A DNA stretch of 64,000 bases, from the NCBI RefSeq assembly GCF_900103035.1, contig NZ_FMWO01000049.1, forward strand, positions 61,387 to 125,386, in the 5' to 3' direction. Numbering within the stretch: the stretch's first letter is position 1; each line of letters starts with the position of its first letter. A program made the translations under genes and the position numbers. Of the stretch, positions 16,378-25,737 are shown in pieces. The stretch comes from Nitrosomonas mobilis (GTDB lineage Bacteria > Pseudomonadota > Gammaproteobacteria > Burkholderiales > Nitrosomonadaceae). The notes beneath the pieces are model-generated. The model saw only the letters and a program-made list of their open reading frames with translations. It was not told the DNA's origin and searched no databases.

Positions 16378-19110
16378 CTACGGGTTATCGTGGAGATGAT
16401 TTTTGTGTTCATTTTCTTGCTCCTGACCACGTCGATTCGGTTGCAACAGTCTGGCAATCAATCCTGTCCATCCCGTCTGGTGCGAAGCACCGACACCACG
16501 TCCGTTGTCGCCGTGGAAATATTCGTAAAACAGGAGATGATCGCGGAAGTGCGGATCTATCTGGAATTTCTCCAGCGTGCCGAAAATGGGGCGGCGACCT
16601 TCGCCGTCACGCCGAAATAGCCGAATGAGGCGGTTGGCTACTGCGTCTGCCACCTCATCGATGGAAATGAATAGTCCTGAACCGGTTGGGTATTCGATTT
16701 TGAATTCCGGCCCATAATACTCAGCAAAGCGGCGCAGCGAAGTTACTAATAAATAATTCACCGGAAACCAGATGGGGCCGCGCCAGTTAGAGTTGCCACC
16801 AAACAATCCCGACTCCGATTCCGCTGGCTGATATTGGACGCTGAGCGGGTTATTCATGCAGTCAAATACGTAAGGGCTTTCCATGTGTGCACGGGAGAGT
16901 GAGCGTATGCCGTAATCAGATAAAAATTCGGTCTCGTCGAGCATGCGCTTCAGCAGCTGCTTCATACGATGCCCGTGCAACAGGGATAGCAGGCGGAGAT
17001 TACCCTCTCCGGGTTCATACCAGCGTGATACCAAAGCACATAAGCCGGGATGATGCGCCAAAAACCACTCCAGCCGCTGTTTAAAATCCGGTAGTTTGTC
17101 CAGCAATTCGGGGTCGAGAATTTCAACCGCACAGAGCGGGATCAGACCGACCATGGAGCGTACTTTAAGCGGCATTTTTTCTCCGCTTGGAAAGCGTAAT
17201 ACGTCATAGAAAAATTGATCATTCACGTCCCATAGCCCGACACCTTGATCACCGATATTATCCATCGCCGCAGCGATATACAAAAAATGTTCGAAGAATT
17301 TGGTGGCGATGTCCTCGTAGACACGATTATATTGTGCCAGTTCTAATGAAATACGCATGAGGTTGAGGCAATACATAGCCATCCAGCCCGTCCCGTCGGC
17401 CTGATTAATGTACTCGCCTGTCGGCAATGGTGCGCCGCGATCAAACACCCCGATGTTATCCAGCCCGAGAAATCCGCCCTGAAAAATATTGTTGTCATCG
17501 ATATCTTTGCGGTTAACCCACCAGGTGAAATTGAGCAGCAGTTTGTGCAGGGAGCGTTCGAGAAAGGCCAAATCACCTTTGCCGTTGCTGGCATCACGTT
17601 CTGCCTTGTAGACTTCCCACACCGCCCAGGCATGCACGGGCGGATTGACATCACCGAAAGCCCACTCGTAGGCTGGTATCTGGCCGTTAGGGTGCATATA
17701 CCAGGCGCGTGTTATCAGCAGTAACTGATTCTTGGCAAACTGTAAATCAACCATTGCCAGTGCAACACAATGAAAAGCCAGATCCCATGCCGCATACCAA
17801 GGGTATTCCCATTTATCCGGCATGGAGATGATGTCGGCGTTATTGAGATGGGACCATTCGTGGTTGCGGCCGTGGCAGCGTTCGGTTGGTGGCGGCGGCA
17901 TGGTGGGGTCACCTTCGAGCCAGCGGGGCACGTCGTAGTAATAGAACTGTTTGTTCCAGATCATGCCGGCCAATGCCTGACGCTGAATCAGTTTGTCGTC
18001 GGCGTCCGTCAAGTCTTGCTGGAGATCAGCATAGAACGCATCGGCCTCTGCGCGGCGTTTTTGCATGATTTTTGCAAAATCGTTAAAGGGTTTTGCTGAA
18101 TCCGCTTTGGTCAATCGTAGCTGCACTTCGATTTTGTCCTGCGCGGGGATGGTAAAAACGTAGTGTGCCGCTGCTTTGGTGCCGGTTTGTTCAGGATTCA
18201 CCGCTTGCGGATGGCCATCGACAATGTATTGATGGAAGGCGTCTTTGAAATAACCGGTTGCCGGTGTGTTGTACAGGCGTTGCACATTGGTGTCATTCTC
18301 ACAGAATAACAGTTCCGGCTGACCTTCCAGGTAGCAATGGTATTCAGTCAGTGCCGGATGTTCGGCAATAATATGCTGATGTGCTTTGGCATAAATTTTC
18401 GGTCGCGTGGCGCCATGATCCCACGCCCAGGTATTACGGAACCAGATTTGCGGGAGCACATGCAGCGGTGCGTCCTCGGTACTGCGGTTATGCACCGTGA
18501 TTTGCATCAGAATATCATCGACATCGGCCTTGGCGTATTCAACGAATACATCGAAATAACGATCGTCATCGAAGATACCCGTATCCATCAATTCATATTC
18601 TGGCTGGTCTTTCCCACGTCGTCGGTTCTCTTCGGCGAGATGCGCATAAGGAAATTGAGCTTGCGGATATTTGTAGAGCATCTTCAGATAGGAATGACTC
18701 GGCGTCGCATCCAGGTAGTAATAAATTTCCTTGACGTCTTCACCGTGATTGGCTTCGTTGTTGGTCAGGCCAAATAACCGCTCTTTCAGGATAGTATCCT
18801 GGCCATTCCATAACGCCAGCGCGAGACAGAGGCGCTGTTTATCGTCACTGAATCCGGCGATCCCGTCCTCACCCCAACGGTAGGCGCGGCTGCGTGCGTG
18901 ATCGTGAGGAAAGTATTCCCATGCCTCACCGTGGGCGCTGTAATCTTCACGTACAGTGCCCCATTGCCGTTCACTCAGGTAAGGCCCCCAATGATCCCAG
19001 GCAGTATTTTTGGTGTTTCGTGCCTGCATACGCAGGCCTTCTGCACCGAGCTTTTTGATTTTTTTGACAGCAGTTGTCTTAATTATTTTTTCTGACATTG
19101 CTGCGTCCAT
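16378..19110 (-). CDS. GH63-like glucosidase (MGH1-type (alpha/alpha)6 barrel)
   Basis: The protein has 910 residues, no signal peptide, so it is cytoplasmic. Sequences such as WDHWGPYLSERQWGTVREDY near the N-terminus, the central PDKWEYPWYAAWDLAFHCVA and the C-terminal NSNWRGPIWFPVNYLL are characteristic of the bacterial GH63 family related to processing alpha-glucosidase. GH63 enzymes are inverting hydrolases of alpha-glucosyl linkages. It overlaps the stop of the debranching-enzyme gene by 32 bp; an alternative ATG at 19098 shortens the overlap. Substrate is not determined: glucosylglycerate, trehalose or an oligosaccharide are all possible in this family. Confidence 0.87.
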   Translation of the reverse strand: MDAAMSEKIIKTTAVKKIKKLGAEGLRMQARNTKNTAWDHWGPYLSERQWGTVREDYSAHGEAWEYFPHDHARSRAYRWGEDGIAGFSDDKQRLCLALALWNGQDTILKERLFGLTNNEANHGEDVKEIYYYLDATPSHSYLKMLYKYPQAQFPYAHLAEENRRRGKDQPEYELMDTGIFDDDRYFDVFVEYAKADVDDILMQITVHNRSTEDAPLHVLPQIWFRNTWAWDHGATRPKIYAKAHQHIIAEHPALTEYHCYLEGQPELLFCENDTNVQRLYNTPATGYFKDAFHQYIVDGHPQAVNPEQTGTKAAAHYVFTIPAQDKIEVQLRLTKADSAKPFNDFAKIMQKRRAEADAFYADLQQDLTDADDKLIQRQALAGMIWNKQFYYYDVPRWLEGDPTMPPPPTERCHGRNHEWSHLNNADIISMPDKWEYPWYAAWDLAFHCVALAMVDLQFAKNQLLLITRAWYMHPNGQIPAYEWAFGDVNPPVHAWAVWEVYKAERDASNGKGDLAFLERSLHKLLLNFTWWVNRKDIDDNNIFQGGFLGLDNIGVFDRGAPLPTGEYINQADGTGWMAMYCLNLMRISLELAQYNRVYEDIATKFFEHFLYIAAAMDNIGDQGVGLWDVNDQFFYDVLRFPSGEKMPLKVRSMVGLIPLCAVEILDPELLDKLPDFKQRLEWFLAHHPGLCALVSRWYEPGEGNLRLLSLLHGHRMKQLLKRMLDETEFLSDYGIRSLSRAHMESPYVFDCMNNPLSVQYQPAESESGLFGGNSNWRGPIWFPVNYLLVTSLRRFAEYYGPEFKIEYPTGSGLFISIDEVADAVANRLIRLFRRDGEGRRPIFGTLEKFQIDPHFRDHLLFYEYFHGDNGRGVGASHQTGWTGLIARLLQPNRRGQEQENEHKNHLHDNP

Positions 19111-21130
19111 CGTGATGGCTTAATTGCAACGTAGTTTCGTGGGTTTGTAGATTCAGCCAGGCACGCAACACCTCGGCCACACTCCATGCCTGGGCGATAC
19201 AGCCACGCGCGGCGAAAGGCGGTTCGGCATCGAAGATTTCGCTGATATTGCCGACACAGCTTGTCGACAAATGCAGCGCAAGAGGTTGCAAAAAAGATTC
19301 GGCGATCGTTTTATTTTGATAAACACGGAAATGTGCGTCGATAAATGGCCCGATCAGCCATGCCCATACCGTGCCTTGGTGATAGGCGTTATCGCGTTGC
19401 AATGGGTTACCCTGATAACGCGGTGCGTAACCAGGTTCGCCACGCGCCAGGCTGCGCAGCCCATGGGAGGTCAGCAACTCACGGGCGCATATATCGACGA
19501 TCGATTTTTGCTGTGCGGCTTCCAGCGGACTGTGTGGCAGAGAAACCGCAAACAATTGATTGGGTCGCAAGCGATCATCAGCATTCCGTCCATCGTGGTC
19601 AGGCTTACCTTCAGGGCCATCAATTACGTCGTAAAGGCAACCGCGCATATCATTCCAGAAGCGCTGAAAACCCGTCTTAACCTGCGAGGCCGCATACTGG
19701 TAGTCGGTCTTTCGTGCATAAGTGTCAAAATCGGCGGCAAAGGTGGCCATGATCTGTAAGGCGTTATACCAAAGCGCGTTCACTTCAACTGCCTTGCCAA
19801 TCCGTGGCGTGACGACCCAGTCGCCGATTTTGGCATCCATCCAAGTCAATTGCACACCCGCTTCGCCGGCGGCCAGCAGTCCATCCCGGCTATCAACCTT
19901 GATTCCGTAGCGTGTTCCGCGTTGATGCCAGTCGATAATGTCCCCCAGCGTGGGATAAAGTTCGGCTGCCAGCGTCAGGTCGCCACTGAACTGCGTGTAG
20001 GCATGGATTGCCTGGAAATACCACAGCGCCGCATCCACCGTATTGTATTCCGGCGCTTTTGCGCTGTCTGGAAAACGGTTGGGCAGCATGCCCTCGCTGA
20101 CATATTGAGAAAATGTGCGCAAAATACTGGCAGCCACATCAAAACGCCCGGTTGTAAGCGTCAATCCAGGCAGTGCGATCATGGTATCGCGTCCCCAATC
20201 GCTGAACCAGGGATAACCAGCAATAATCGTTTTTCCGGCGGGTTTGCCATCGAGGTGGCGCTCAACAATAAACTGATCCGCTGCCAATGCCAGTTGACCG
20301 ATCCAACCGGGCGCATCATGGGGGAGGGCGGCAAGCTGCGCTGTCTGTTGCTTGCGGACATTCGCCTGTACGTTCAGGAAATCTTCAGGTGGCGCAGATT
20401 CGGCGGATAACACGACGGTTGTCTGCGCACCGGGTTCCAGGCTTAGCATAAAGTAGCCTGGCCGGAATAGATCTTCGTTATCATCCAAACCACGCTCACT
20501 TTCTGCGCGGTGTTTGAAATTCCAGTACCAGGCGGGGTCGCGTTTAAACTCGGCGTCAACACAGGTTATCCGGTAGTGATGCGCGCGGGAGAAAGCGGCT
20601 ACTTCAATACCATTTACAATCTCACGTATGTCCATATCCCATTCGCCATGACTCTGGCTGTGATAATCGCGATAAGTGCATAGTGGCATCATTTCGATGT
20701 CAAGTCCAGAGCTGGCGCGCAGTACCGTAAAATGCACATAAGTAGTGTTCTTGCCAGGTGACATCATTATCCGTTTCTCAATCAAAGCGTCACGTATCGC
20801 ATAACGCCAAACGGGTATACCATCATCAAGATGAAAGGACTCAAGCAACAGATAACCATGTGGATCGACCGTACCGTCAACAAATTCATGGGTAGGCAAT
20901 TGATACGATTCATTCGCGTAATGTACGGTGACATCGAGCGCGCCAACCAGAAGGGTGCGCGCGACGGGTGGCGAAAATGCAGCTATTAACAAGCCGTGAT
21001 AACGCCGTGTATTGGTATCGCAAATTGTGCCGGAAGCATACCCGCCGATGGCATTGGTAACCAGCCATTCACAGGTTGTGGCGAGCTTGAAATCACTGCA
21101 AATATTTCGTCCTGCTACATTGTTTATCAT
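19079..21130 (-). CDS. Amylo-alpha-1,6-glucosidase-type glycogen debranching enzyme
   Basis: The protein has 683 residues. The N-terminal domain begins with EWLVTNAIGGYASGTICDTN, and TRRYHGLLIAA is the family hallmark of bacterial and archaeal debranching enzymes. The C-terminal barrel contains GYPWFSDWGRDTMIALPGLT and VQLTWMDAKIGDWVVTPR, which carry the acidic catalytic residues of the GDE C-terminal domain (GH133). It should remove alpha-1,6-glucosyl branch points from glycogen-like glucans. There is no secretion signal. It heads the minus-strand run GDE, GH63, glucokinase, gnd, zwf, tal. The gene order therefore describes a path from internal glucan to pentose phosphates. Confidence 0.9.
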   Translation of the reverse strand: MINNVAGRNICSDFKLATTCEWLVTNAIGGYASGTICDTNTRRYHGLLIAAFSPPVARTLLVGALDVTVHYANESYQLPTHEFVDGTVDPHGYLLLESFHLDDGIPVWRYAIRDALIEKRIMMSPGKNTTYVHFTVLRASSGLDIEMMPLCTYRDYHSQSHGEWDMDIREIVNGIEVAAFSRAHHYRITCVDAEFKRDPAWYWNFKHRAESERGLDDNEDLFRPGYFMLSLEPGAQTTVVLSAESAPPEDFLNVQANVRKQQTAQLAALPHDAPGWIGQLALAADQFIVERHLDGKPAGKTIIAGYPWFSDWGRDTMIALPGLTLTTGRFDVAASILRTFSQYVSEGMLPNRFPDSAKAPEYNTVDAALWYFQAIHAYTQFSGDLTLAAELYPTLGDIIDWHQRGTRYGIKVDSRDGLLAAGEAGVQLTWMDAKIGDWVVTPRIGKAVEVNALWYNALQIMATFAADFDTYARKTDYQYAASQVKTGFQRFWNDMRGCLYDVIDGPEGKPDHDGRNADDRLRPNQLFAVSLPHSPLEAAQQKSIVDICARELLTSHGLRSLARGEPGYAPRYQGNPLQRDNAYHQGTVWAWLIGPFIDAHFRVYQNKTIAESFLQPLALHLSTSCVGNISEIFDAEPPFAARGCIAQAWSVAEVLRAWLNLQTHETTLQLSHHDGRSNVRKNN

Positions 21131-21429
21131 CGCTACTCCTCAGTCGGGAATGACTTTTGTCAGAATTATGCGGCAGGCCGTTAATTGTGGTGAAACGACA
21201 CGGGGTGCATGTAAACGGAAATTTTTAGAAGCATCTTTTTCTATTACCGCTTTAGGTGATTAGTCGGCTTATGAGTGCTTTCCTTACATAATGCAAAGTG
21301 TAATATGTGGCTTGGCAGGTATTATTTAATCTGATTAGATGCAATCAATAAGCTTCACTCTAAAACTCCCTTTAAATTGTTTTCTAATCGAGTCTATAAA
21401 AGGTCCTGTGGAAGCACCCCTTATAGGCA
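21131..21429. other. Intergenic region between glucan operon and TPR gene
   Basis: About 300 bp, AT-rich in the middle, with no convincing reading frame. It must contain the promoter of the minus-strand glucan operon and the 3' end of the TPR gene transcript. I see no clear -10/-35 pair, terminator or repeat. Confidence 0.4.
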
Positions 21430-22890
21430 TCAAGGCAGTGCGTCGAGGTTGGTCTGAACGCGACGGACATCAGGCTCATAAGCGGCGGGAGCGACTTGGG
21501 CGAAGGTGCGATAAATTTTCAACGCTTCCTTATAGGCCTTCCGCGCCTCCGCCATGCGGTTCTCGGCGTAGTGCAGGAGGCCCAGGTTGTTGAGGGTCGT
21601 TGCCACAGCGGGCAAGTAGACGTCCGGGTTCTGCTGCGCCAGATCGCGTTGGATTTTCAACGCTTCCTTAAAAACGTCCCGCGCCTCCGCCATGCGGTTC
21701 TCGGCGTAGTGCAGGAGGCCCAGGTTGTTGAGGGTCGTTGCCACAGCGGGCAAGTAGACGTCCGGGTTCTGCTGCGCCAGATCGCGTTGGATTTTCAACG
21801 CTTCCTTAAAAACGCCCCGCGCCTCCGCCATGCGGTTCTCATCGCGGTGCAGGACGCCCAGGTTATTGAGGGTCACCGCTAGATCTGGCAAGTAGACGTT
21901 CGAGTTCTGCTGCGCCAGAGCGCATCGGATTTTCAACGCTTCCTTATAGGCTTTCCGCGCCTCCGCCATGCGTTTCTCATCGCCGTGCAGGTTGCCCAGG
22001 TTGTTGAGGGCCCTCGCCACAACTTCCTTCTTGCCACTTGCACGAGCAAGACTGAGCGCTTCTTTATACCCCCAGTGGGATTCCTTGAAATGGTTCTGTC
22101 TCTGATGGAAAAATGAATAAGCAAACCAGGCCTCGTAAGAGCTGGGAGCAAACGCCACCGCTTCGTCATAGGCACGGGTGGCCCCGTCAAAATCAAACTT
22201 CACCGCCAGCAACTGCCCGCGCAGCAGCCAGCTGCGCATGGTATCTTCGTGCAGCTTTTTCGCATCCGCCCCCTGCTGCTTCAATCGCTCCTCGCTCAGG
22301 ATTTCCAGGGCTTTATTGATCTTGCCATCGAGAAACAGCGATGCTGCCTTCTGGTAGTCTTCGCCTCCGCTGCCCGCAGGACGGGTCGCCAACTGGCGTG
22401 CCAGCTCATCCGCCTGTGCGCGGGCTTGGTCATGTTCGCGCAGCAGGCGCGCACGTTCTTCCAAGCCTGCCGCCGCCAGCTCCTTTTTGTAGCGCGCATC
22501 CACGACGCGTTCACCTTGCAACCGGTAGAACTGCAGCGCCCATGTCTCGCGTTCCGCTGCCTTTGCTATCAGGATTTCCAGGGGGCTTTGCGACGCGTTT
22601 GCAGGAAGGGCGCGATTGAGTTGAATGTCGTTGACAACGACCCAGCCATTACGTGATACGCCAATGCTCACGTTTTCACCTGGCTTGCGTTGCGGGAAGT
22701 GCAGCACAAACTGGCCATCGGCGCCGGTTACCACGGGGTTAGCTCCCAGGGCGCTTACCGAAACATTCCTGACCAGATCTCCGCCCAACTGGTTTTCTCG
22801 TACCACACCCATGAGCGTGGCCGCTGCCCATGCAGAGGATGCGTGGAGAAATACGACAAGCGCCAATGGCCAAACCTGGATAGGGTGCAT
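21430..22890 (-). CDS. Secreted TPR-repeat protein (kinesin light chain-like repeats)
   Basis: The protein has 486 residues with a signal peptide ending SSAWAAA. A carboxypeptidase-regulatory-like beta domain follows (about 25-90; GADGQFVLHFPQRKPGENV). The middle is helical and the C-terminal half holds at least four tandem TPR units of 46 residues, each with MAEAR..YKEALKI or FKEALKIQ and TLNNLG. Two of these units are almost identical at DNA level (see repeat entry). The function is unknown; such arrays bind proteins. Its start lies 5 bp after the stop of the membrane-protein gene, so they form a two-gene operon, and both carry the same kind of beta domain. Confidence 0.82.
   Translation of the reverse strand: MHPIQVWPLALVVFLHASSAWAAATLMGVVRENQLGGDLVRNVSVSALGANPVVTGADGQFVLHFPQRKPGENVSIGVSRNGWVVVNDIQLNRALPANASQSPLEILIAKAAERETWALQFYRLQGERVVDARYKKELAAAGLEERARLLREHDQARAQADELARQLATRPAGSGGEDYQKAASLFLDGKINKALEILSEERLKQQGADAKKLHEDTMRSWLLRGQLLAVKFDFDGATRAYDEAVAFAPSSYEAWFAYSFFHQRQNHFKESHWGYKEALSLARASGKKEVVARALNNLGNLHGDEKRMAEARKAYKEALKIRCALAQQNSNVYLPDLAVTLNNLGVLHRDENRMAEARGVFKEALKIQRDLAQQNPDVYLPAVATTLNNLGLLHYAENRMAEARDVFKEALKIQRDLAQQNPDVYLPAVATTLNNLGLLHYAENRMAEARKAYKEALKIYRTFAQVAPAAYEPDVRRVQTNLDALP
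21561..21836. repeat. Two tandem 138-bp near-identical TPR units
   Basis: Units 21561-21698 and 21699-21836 differ by a single base that I can see (CGTCCC versus CGCCCC). Adjacent units of the same gene are clearly more diverged. Such identity points to a recent duplication or gene conversion of one 46-residue repeat inside the TPR gene, and predicts repeat-number variation among strains. Confidence 0.88.
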
Positions 22891-22895
22891 GCGAC

Positions 22896-23753
22896 TTACC
22901 TTATTGTGTATTGGTGGACTCGTTCAATATATTCTTTTTCTAGTACCACCGTAAGCTGATTAGCCCCCGGCGTTATCTGGAGATGGGATGGTTCGAAACC
23001 GGGTGCAGTAACATACAATGTCCGTTCGCTTATGGGAAGATTGCTTGGAACCTTGAAGCTGAACCAGCCGTCTTCCATTGATCGAGCGGTATAAGTCGAC
23101 AGCCGTAATTTCGCGCCAGGCACCGCTCTGCCTTTTTCATCCTGCACCCGGCCGCTAAGCTGCAGGGAGGCCGGGCGCACCGCGAGATAGGCAGTTTCCG
23201 CAGATAGCCTCACCCCGGCTTTTGGATCGACGAGCTCATATCCCTCCGCTTCCAGGGAAACCGGTACTGTCCTGCCCCGCTGGTCGTTAGGGATGCCAAC
23301 AAAGCGTACTTCCCCCTTGTCGCCAATTGTCTCGCGGCGCCGGTCGGCACCCAGGTCAAGCAACAGGGCGCCCTGATTACGCAAAACGATGGCTTGTGGT
23401 CCGGCCTCGCCATGCACGAAAACCGTCAGATCAAAGCGGGCCAGAGGGGGTTCTACGAACTTGAAACCCAGTCCCACGATTACCAGCATAAGCACCGCTG
23501 GCCCGCCCAGCTCTAGCATGCCGCCGAATACCTTGCCTGTGTAACGGCTATAAGACTTGAGTCCCAGATTAGAAAACACTGCCACAGCCAATCCCATTGC
23601 CAAAAGCATGAAATACCAGAGATTGCCTATCAATCCCAGGCGCACCAGGATCTCCGCATGAAACAGCATCAGTCCGAGCAGTAACAGTGCGACAATTAGC
23701 AACAGACCGGCAACCAGTAAATACTGAAGGGGTGTCAATGAAGGTTGGGGCAT
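22896..23753 (-). CDS. Membrane protein with carboxypeptidase-regulatory-like domain
   Basis: The protein has 285 residues. The N-terminal third has three hydrophobic segments (about 10-32, 40-62 and 80-97). The rest is extracytoplasmic and contains a beta-sandwich of the carboxypeptidase-regulatory type (SGRVQDEKGRAVPGAKLRLS...SMEDGWFSFKVPSN). I do not recognise a specific function. The start at 23753 is unusual: the ATG lies inside the decayed IS630 sequence (within its PPYAP codons), with no visible ribosome-binding site. TTG at codon 6 is an alternative start. The gene is probably co-transcribed with the TPR gene 5 bp downstream. Confidence 0.7.
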   Translation of the reverse strand: MPQPSLTPLQYLLVAGLLLIVALLLLGLMLFHAEILVRLGLIGNLWYFMLLAMGLAVAVFSNLGLKSYSRYTGKVFGGMLELGGPAVLMLVIVGLGFKFVEPPLARFDLTVFVHGEAGPQAIVLRNQGALLLDLGADRRRETIGDKGEVRFVGIPNDQRGRTVPVSLEAEGYELVDPKAGVRLSAETAYLAVRPASLQLSGRVQDEKGRAVPGAKLRLSTYTARSMEDGWFSFKVPSNLPISERTLYVTAPGFEPSHLQITPGANQLTVVLEKEYIERVHQYTIR

Positions 23754-24010
23754 AAGGCGGTAGGAAAATAAGGCGGCAGGAAAACAAGTTCGATTCTGGA
23801 ATTCGCCAGGTAGTCCTTCACTAACCGGGTATGGTAGTAACGGGCGTTGTCACAGAGGATGGGAATCCGCTCGGCTCGACCGACTGGCCAGCCACTGCCG
23901 AGCAAGTACACGCCCTTGATTCGATCCGCATACCGCTGGTCGCTGGTATGGCAATGCTCGTATTCCAGCTCATCGAGTTCTTGTTGCGTTAGGTGATAAC
24001 GATTTGGCAT
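23736..24010 (-). mobile_element. IS630-family transposase remnant (internally deleted)
   Basis: A 91-codon frame joins two distant parts of an IS630/Tc1-type transposase. The first 45 residues are the N-terminal helix-turn-helix region. They jump directly to the C-terminal catalytic part ILCDNARYYHTRLVKDYL...RIELVFLPPY. The middle of the enzyme is missing, and the end is out of frame after a short duplication of the FLPPY coding stretch. The element cannot be active. It is a scar next to two other relics. Confidence 0.8.
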
Positions 24011-24160
24011 GGACTGATTATAAACAAATCAGCCGGTTATCGCATCCCCCCTAAATCTAATTTTGATTAGCGAGAGGTATCACTACACTGTTACAGCAGG
24101 CCAGACGGCCCATCATTTCCGGGAAACGGTGCTTGTGGTCAGTCTGTATCAGACAGATGC

Positions 24161-24456
24161 TGTTTGATGGCTTTACGCGCTGCCTTGAAGTGGCTCAAGT
24201 CCGTCAAGGGGCAGTTCCAGATATACTATAAGCTGGGTACCGAACAGCCGGAATACATCCTCGACTTCATTGCAGAAATAGATTCAACAATGTTTATCGC
24301 GGGAGCTAAAACGCGTACTGACATCAGCGCCCAAGAAGTTGAGGCTAAGGTTGCCGCGGTGGTGCGAGCGCGCCTCCGATTATGCTGTAACCTTCGGAAA
24401 TAAGCCGTGGCGATACCTTCGGTACCGCACGATGAAATTACTGAGTCAAAGAGATT
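24161..24456 (+). pseudogene. C-terminal remnant of a type III restriction enzyme (Res) or DEAD/DEAH helicase subunit
   Basis: The open frame reads LKWLKSVKGQFQIYYKLG and EYILDFIAEID, the endonuclease-like C-terminal end of type III Res subunits. After a frameshift near 24370 the next frame continues ASDYAVTFGNKPWRYL, and after another shift VPHDEITES, both expected in the same family. Only about 100 residues of a protein of roughly 900-1000 remain, and they are broken twice. No methyltransferase (mod) gene is present, so the system is dead here. Confidence 0.78.
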
Positions 24457-24489
24457 GACTGATTTCTTATTTTCTTTCGGGAGTTGCGG

Positions 24490-25737
24490 TTGAGTTACCT
24501 CGATTACTTCAGGAACTGGCAGGAGCAGTGGGGAAAATTGCAGTCACTGCTGTTGCAGCCTGCGGTGGATGAGGGCGAGCTGGAAGCGTCGCTGCGAGCG
24601 GCGCGGCAGCAGCTGCCGCCACCAGTGTTATGGCTGCTGGGCAAGACGCAATCTGGAAAAACTTCGATTATCCGGGCGTTGACCGGCAGTGAGACTGCGC
24701 AGATCGGCAATGGTTTTCAGCCTTGTACCCGTCATTCTCGCTTTTATGATTTTCCGGAAACTGCTCCCATTGTACGTTTTCTCGATACCCGCGGAATTGG
24801 CGAGGTGGATTACGATCCTGCCGAGGATATCGAATATTGTGACCAGCAGGCACATTTACTGCTGGTGGTGATGAAAGCCGCAGATATCGAGCAGCAGGAG
24901 ATTTTATCCGTCGTCGGTGATATCCGCCGCCAGCATCCACAATGGCCGTTGCTGATAGTACAGACCAGTCTGCACGAGCTTTATCCTGAGGCAACCGGAC
25001 ACATTCTGCCGTGGCCCTATGCGCTGAAGCCCTGGCCAGAATCGATTCCATCTGAATTGAGGCGCGCATTGCTTGCGCAACGTGCGGCGGCAGCCAGCCT
25101 TTCTGGCGATGCGCCAGTGTATTGGGTTCCTGTTGATCTCACCTTGCCGGAAGATGGATTGGTGCCGTCGAACTATGGTCTGGAAGCATTGTGGCAGGCT
25201 ATTGAGGCATTGTTGCCATTAGGTTTGCAACAACAGCTCAGCGGGGAGCAGGCGGTGCGTGATTTGTACGCGCGCGCCGCACATCAGCAGACTGTTGGTT
25301 ATGCGTTTGCAGCTGCCGGGCTGGGTGCACTGCCAGTGGTCGATCTGGTGGCGGTTACCGCGCTACAGGCAAAATTGCTGCACAGCCTCGCCGTATTGTA
25401 CCGGCAACGCTGGGATAGTCGTGCCGTCAGTGAATTCGTTGGCTTGCTCGGTACCGGCGTGGCAACCGCCTATTTAAGCAAAATGGTCGGCCGTACTCTC
25501 ACAAAATTGATCCCGTTTGTCGGTCAGACAGTGGGTGCGGCCTGGGGAGCGGGCGCCAGCGGTGCGGCAACGTATGCGCTCGGCAAGGCGTCGATCTATT
25601 TCTTTGAGCAGCGTAAGCAGGGTCTGAACGTTGATCCGGAAATGCTGCGGCGTATTTATGCCGAATCGCTTGAAGCTGGTCGCGTCATTCTGTCTGAGCG
25701 GTTGCGTACGACCGTCGACAGGAATGCCAAAGAATGA
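24490..25737 (+). CDS. P-loop GTPase with YcjF/DUF697-like membrane-associated C-terminus
   Basis: The protein has about 415 residues. A GTPase domain occupies the first half: P-loop GKTQSGKTS at about 51-59 and a G3-like DTRG around residue 100. The C-terminal half has the hydrophobic helices of the YcjF/DUF697 group, for example AAGLGALPVVDLVAVTALQA and FVGQTVGAAWGAGASGAATY. These proteins associate with the inner membrane; their functions are mostly unknown. I chose the TTG at 24490 because GGGAG lies 6 nt upstream; TTG at 24484 is in frame but abuts that site. The gene overlaps the next GTPase by 4 bp (ATGA), so the pair is translationally coupled. Confidence 0.82.
   Translation: MSYLDYFRNWQEQWGKLQSLLLQPAVDEGELEASLRAARQQLPPPVLWLLGKTQSGKTSIIRALTGSETAQIGNGFQPCTRHSRFYDFPETAPIVRFLDTRGIGEVDYDPAEDIEYCDQQAHLLLVVMKAADIEQQEILSVVGDIRRQHPQWPLLIVQTSLHELYPEATGHILPWPYALKPWPESIPSELRRALLAQRAAAASLSGDAPVYWVPVDLTLPEDGLVPSNYGLEALWQAIEALLPLGLQQQLSGEQAVRDLYARAAHQQTVGYAFAAAGLGALPVVDLVAVTALQAKLLHSLAVLYRQRWDSRAVSEFVGLLGTGVATAYLSKMVGRTLTKLIPFVGQTVGAAWGAGASGAATYALGKASIYFFEQRKQGLNVDPEMLRRIYAESLEAGRVILSERLRTTVDRNAKE

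Noticed and set aside
19271..19759. 162-codon plus-strand frame opposite the debranching enzyme
   Set aside because: Complement of a conserved catalytic domain; no start signal.
21430..21890. CRISPR array at the evenly spaced repeats
   Set aside because: The 138-bp units are in-frame coding TPR repeats without short conserved repeats and variable spacers. No cas genes are present.
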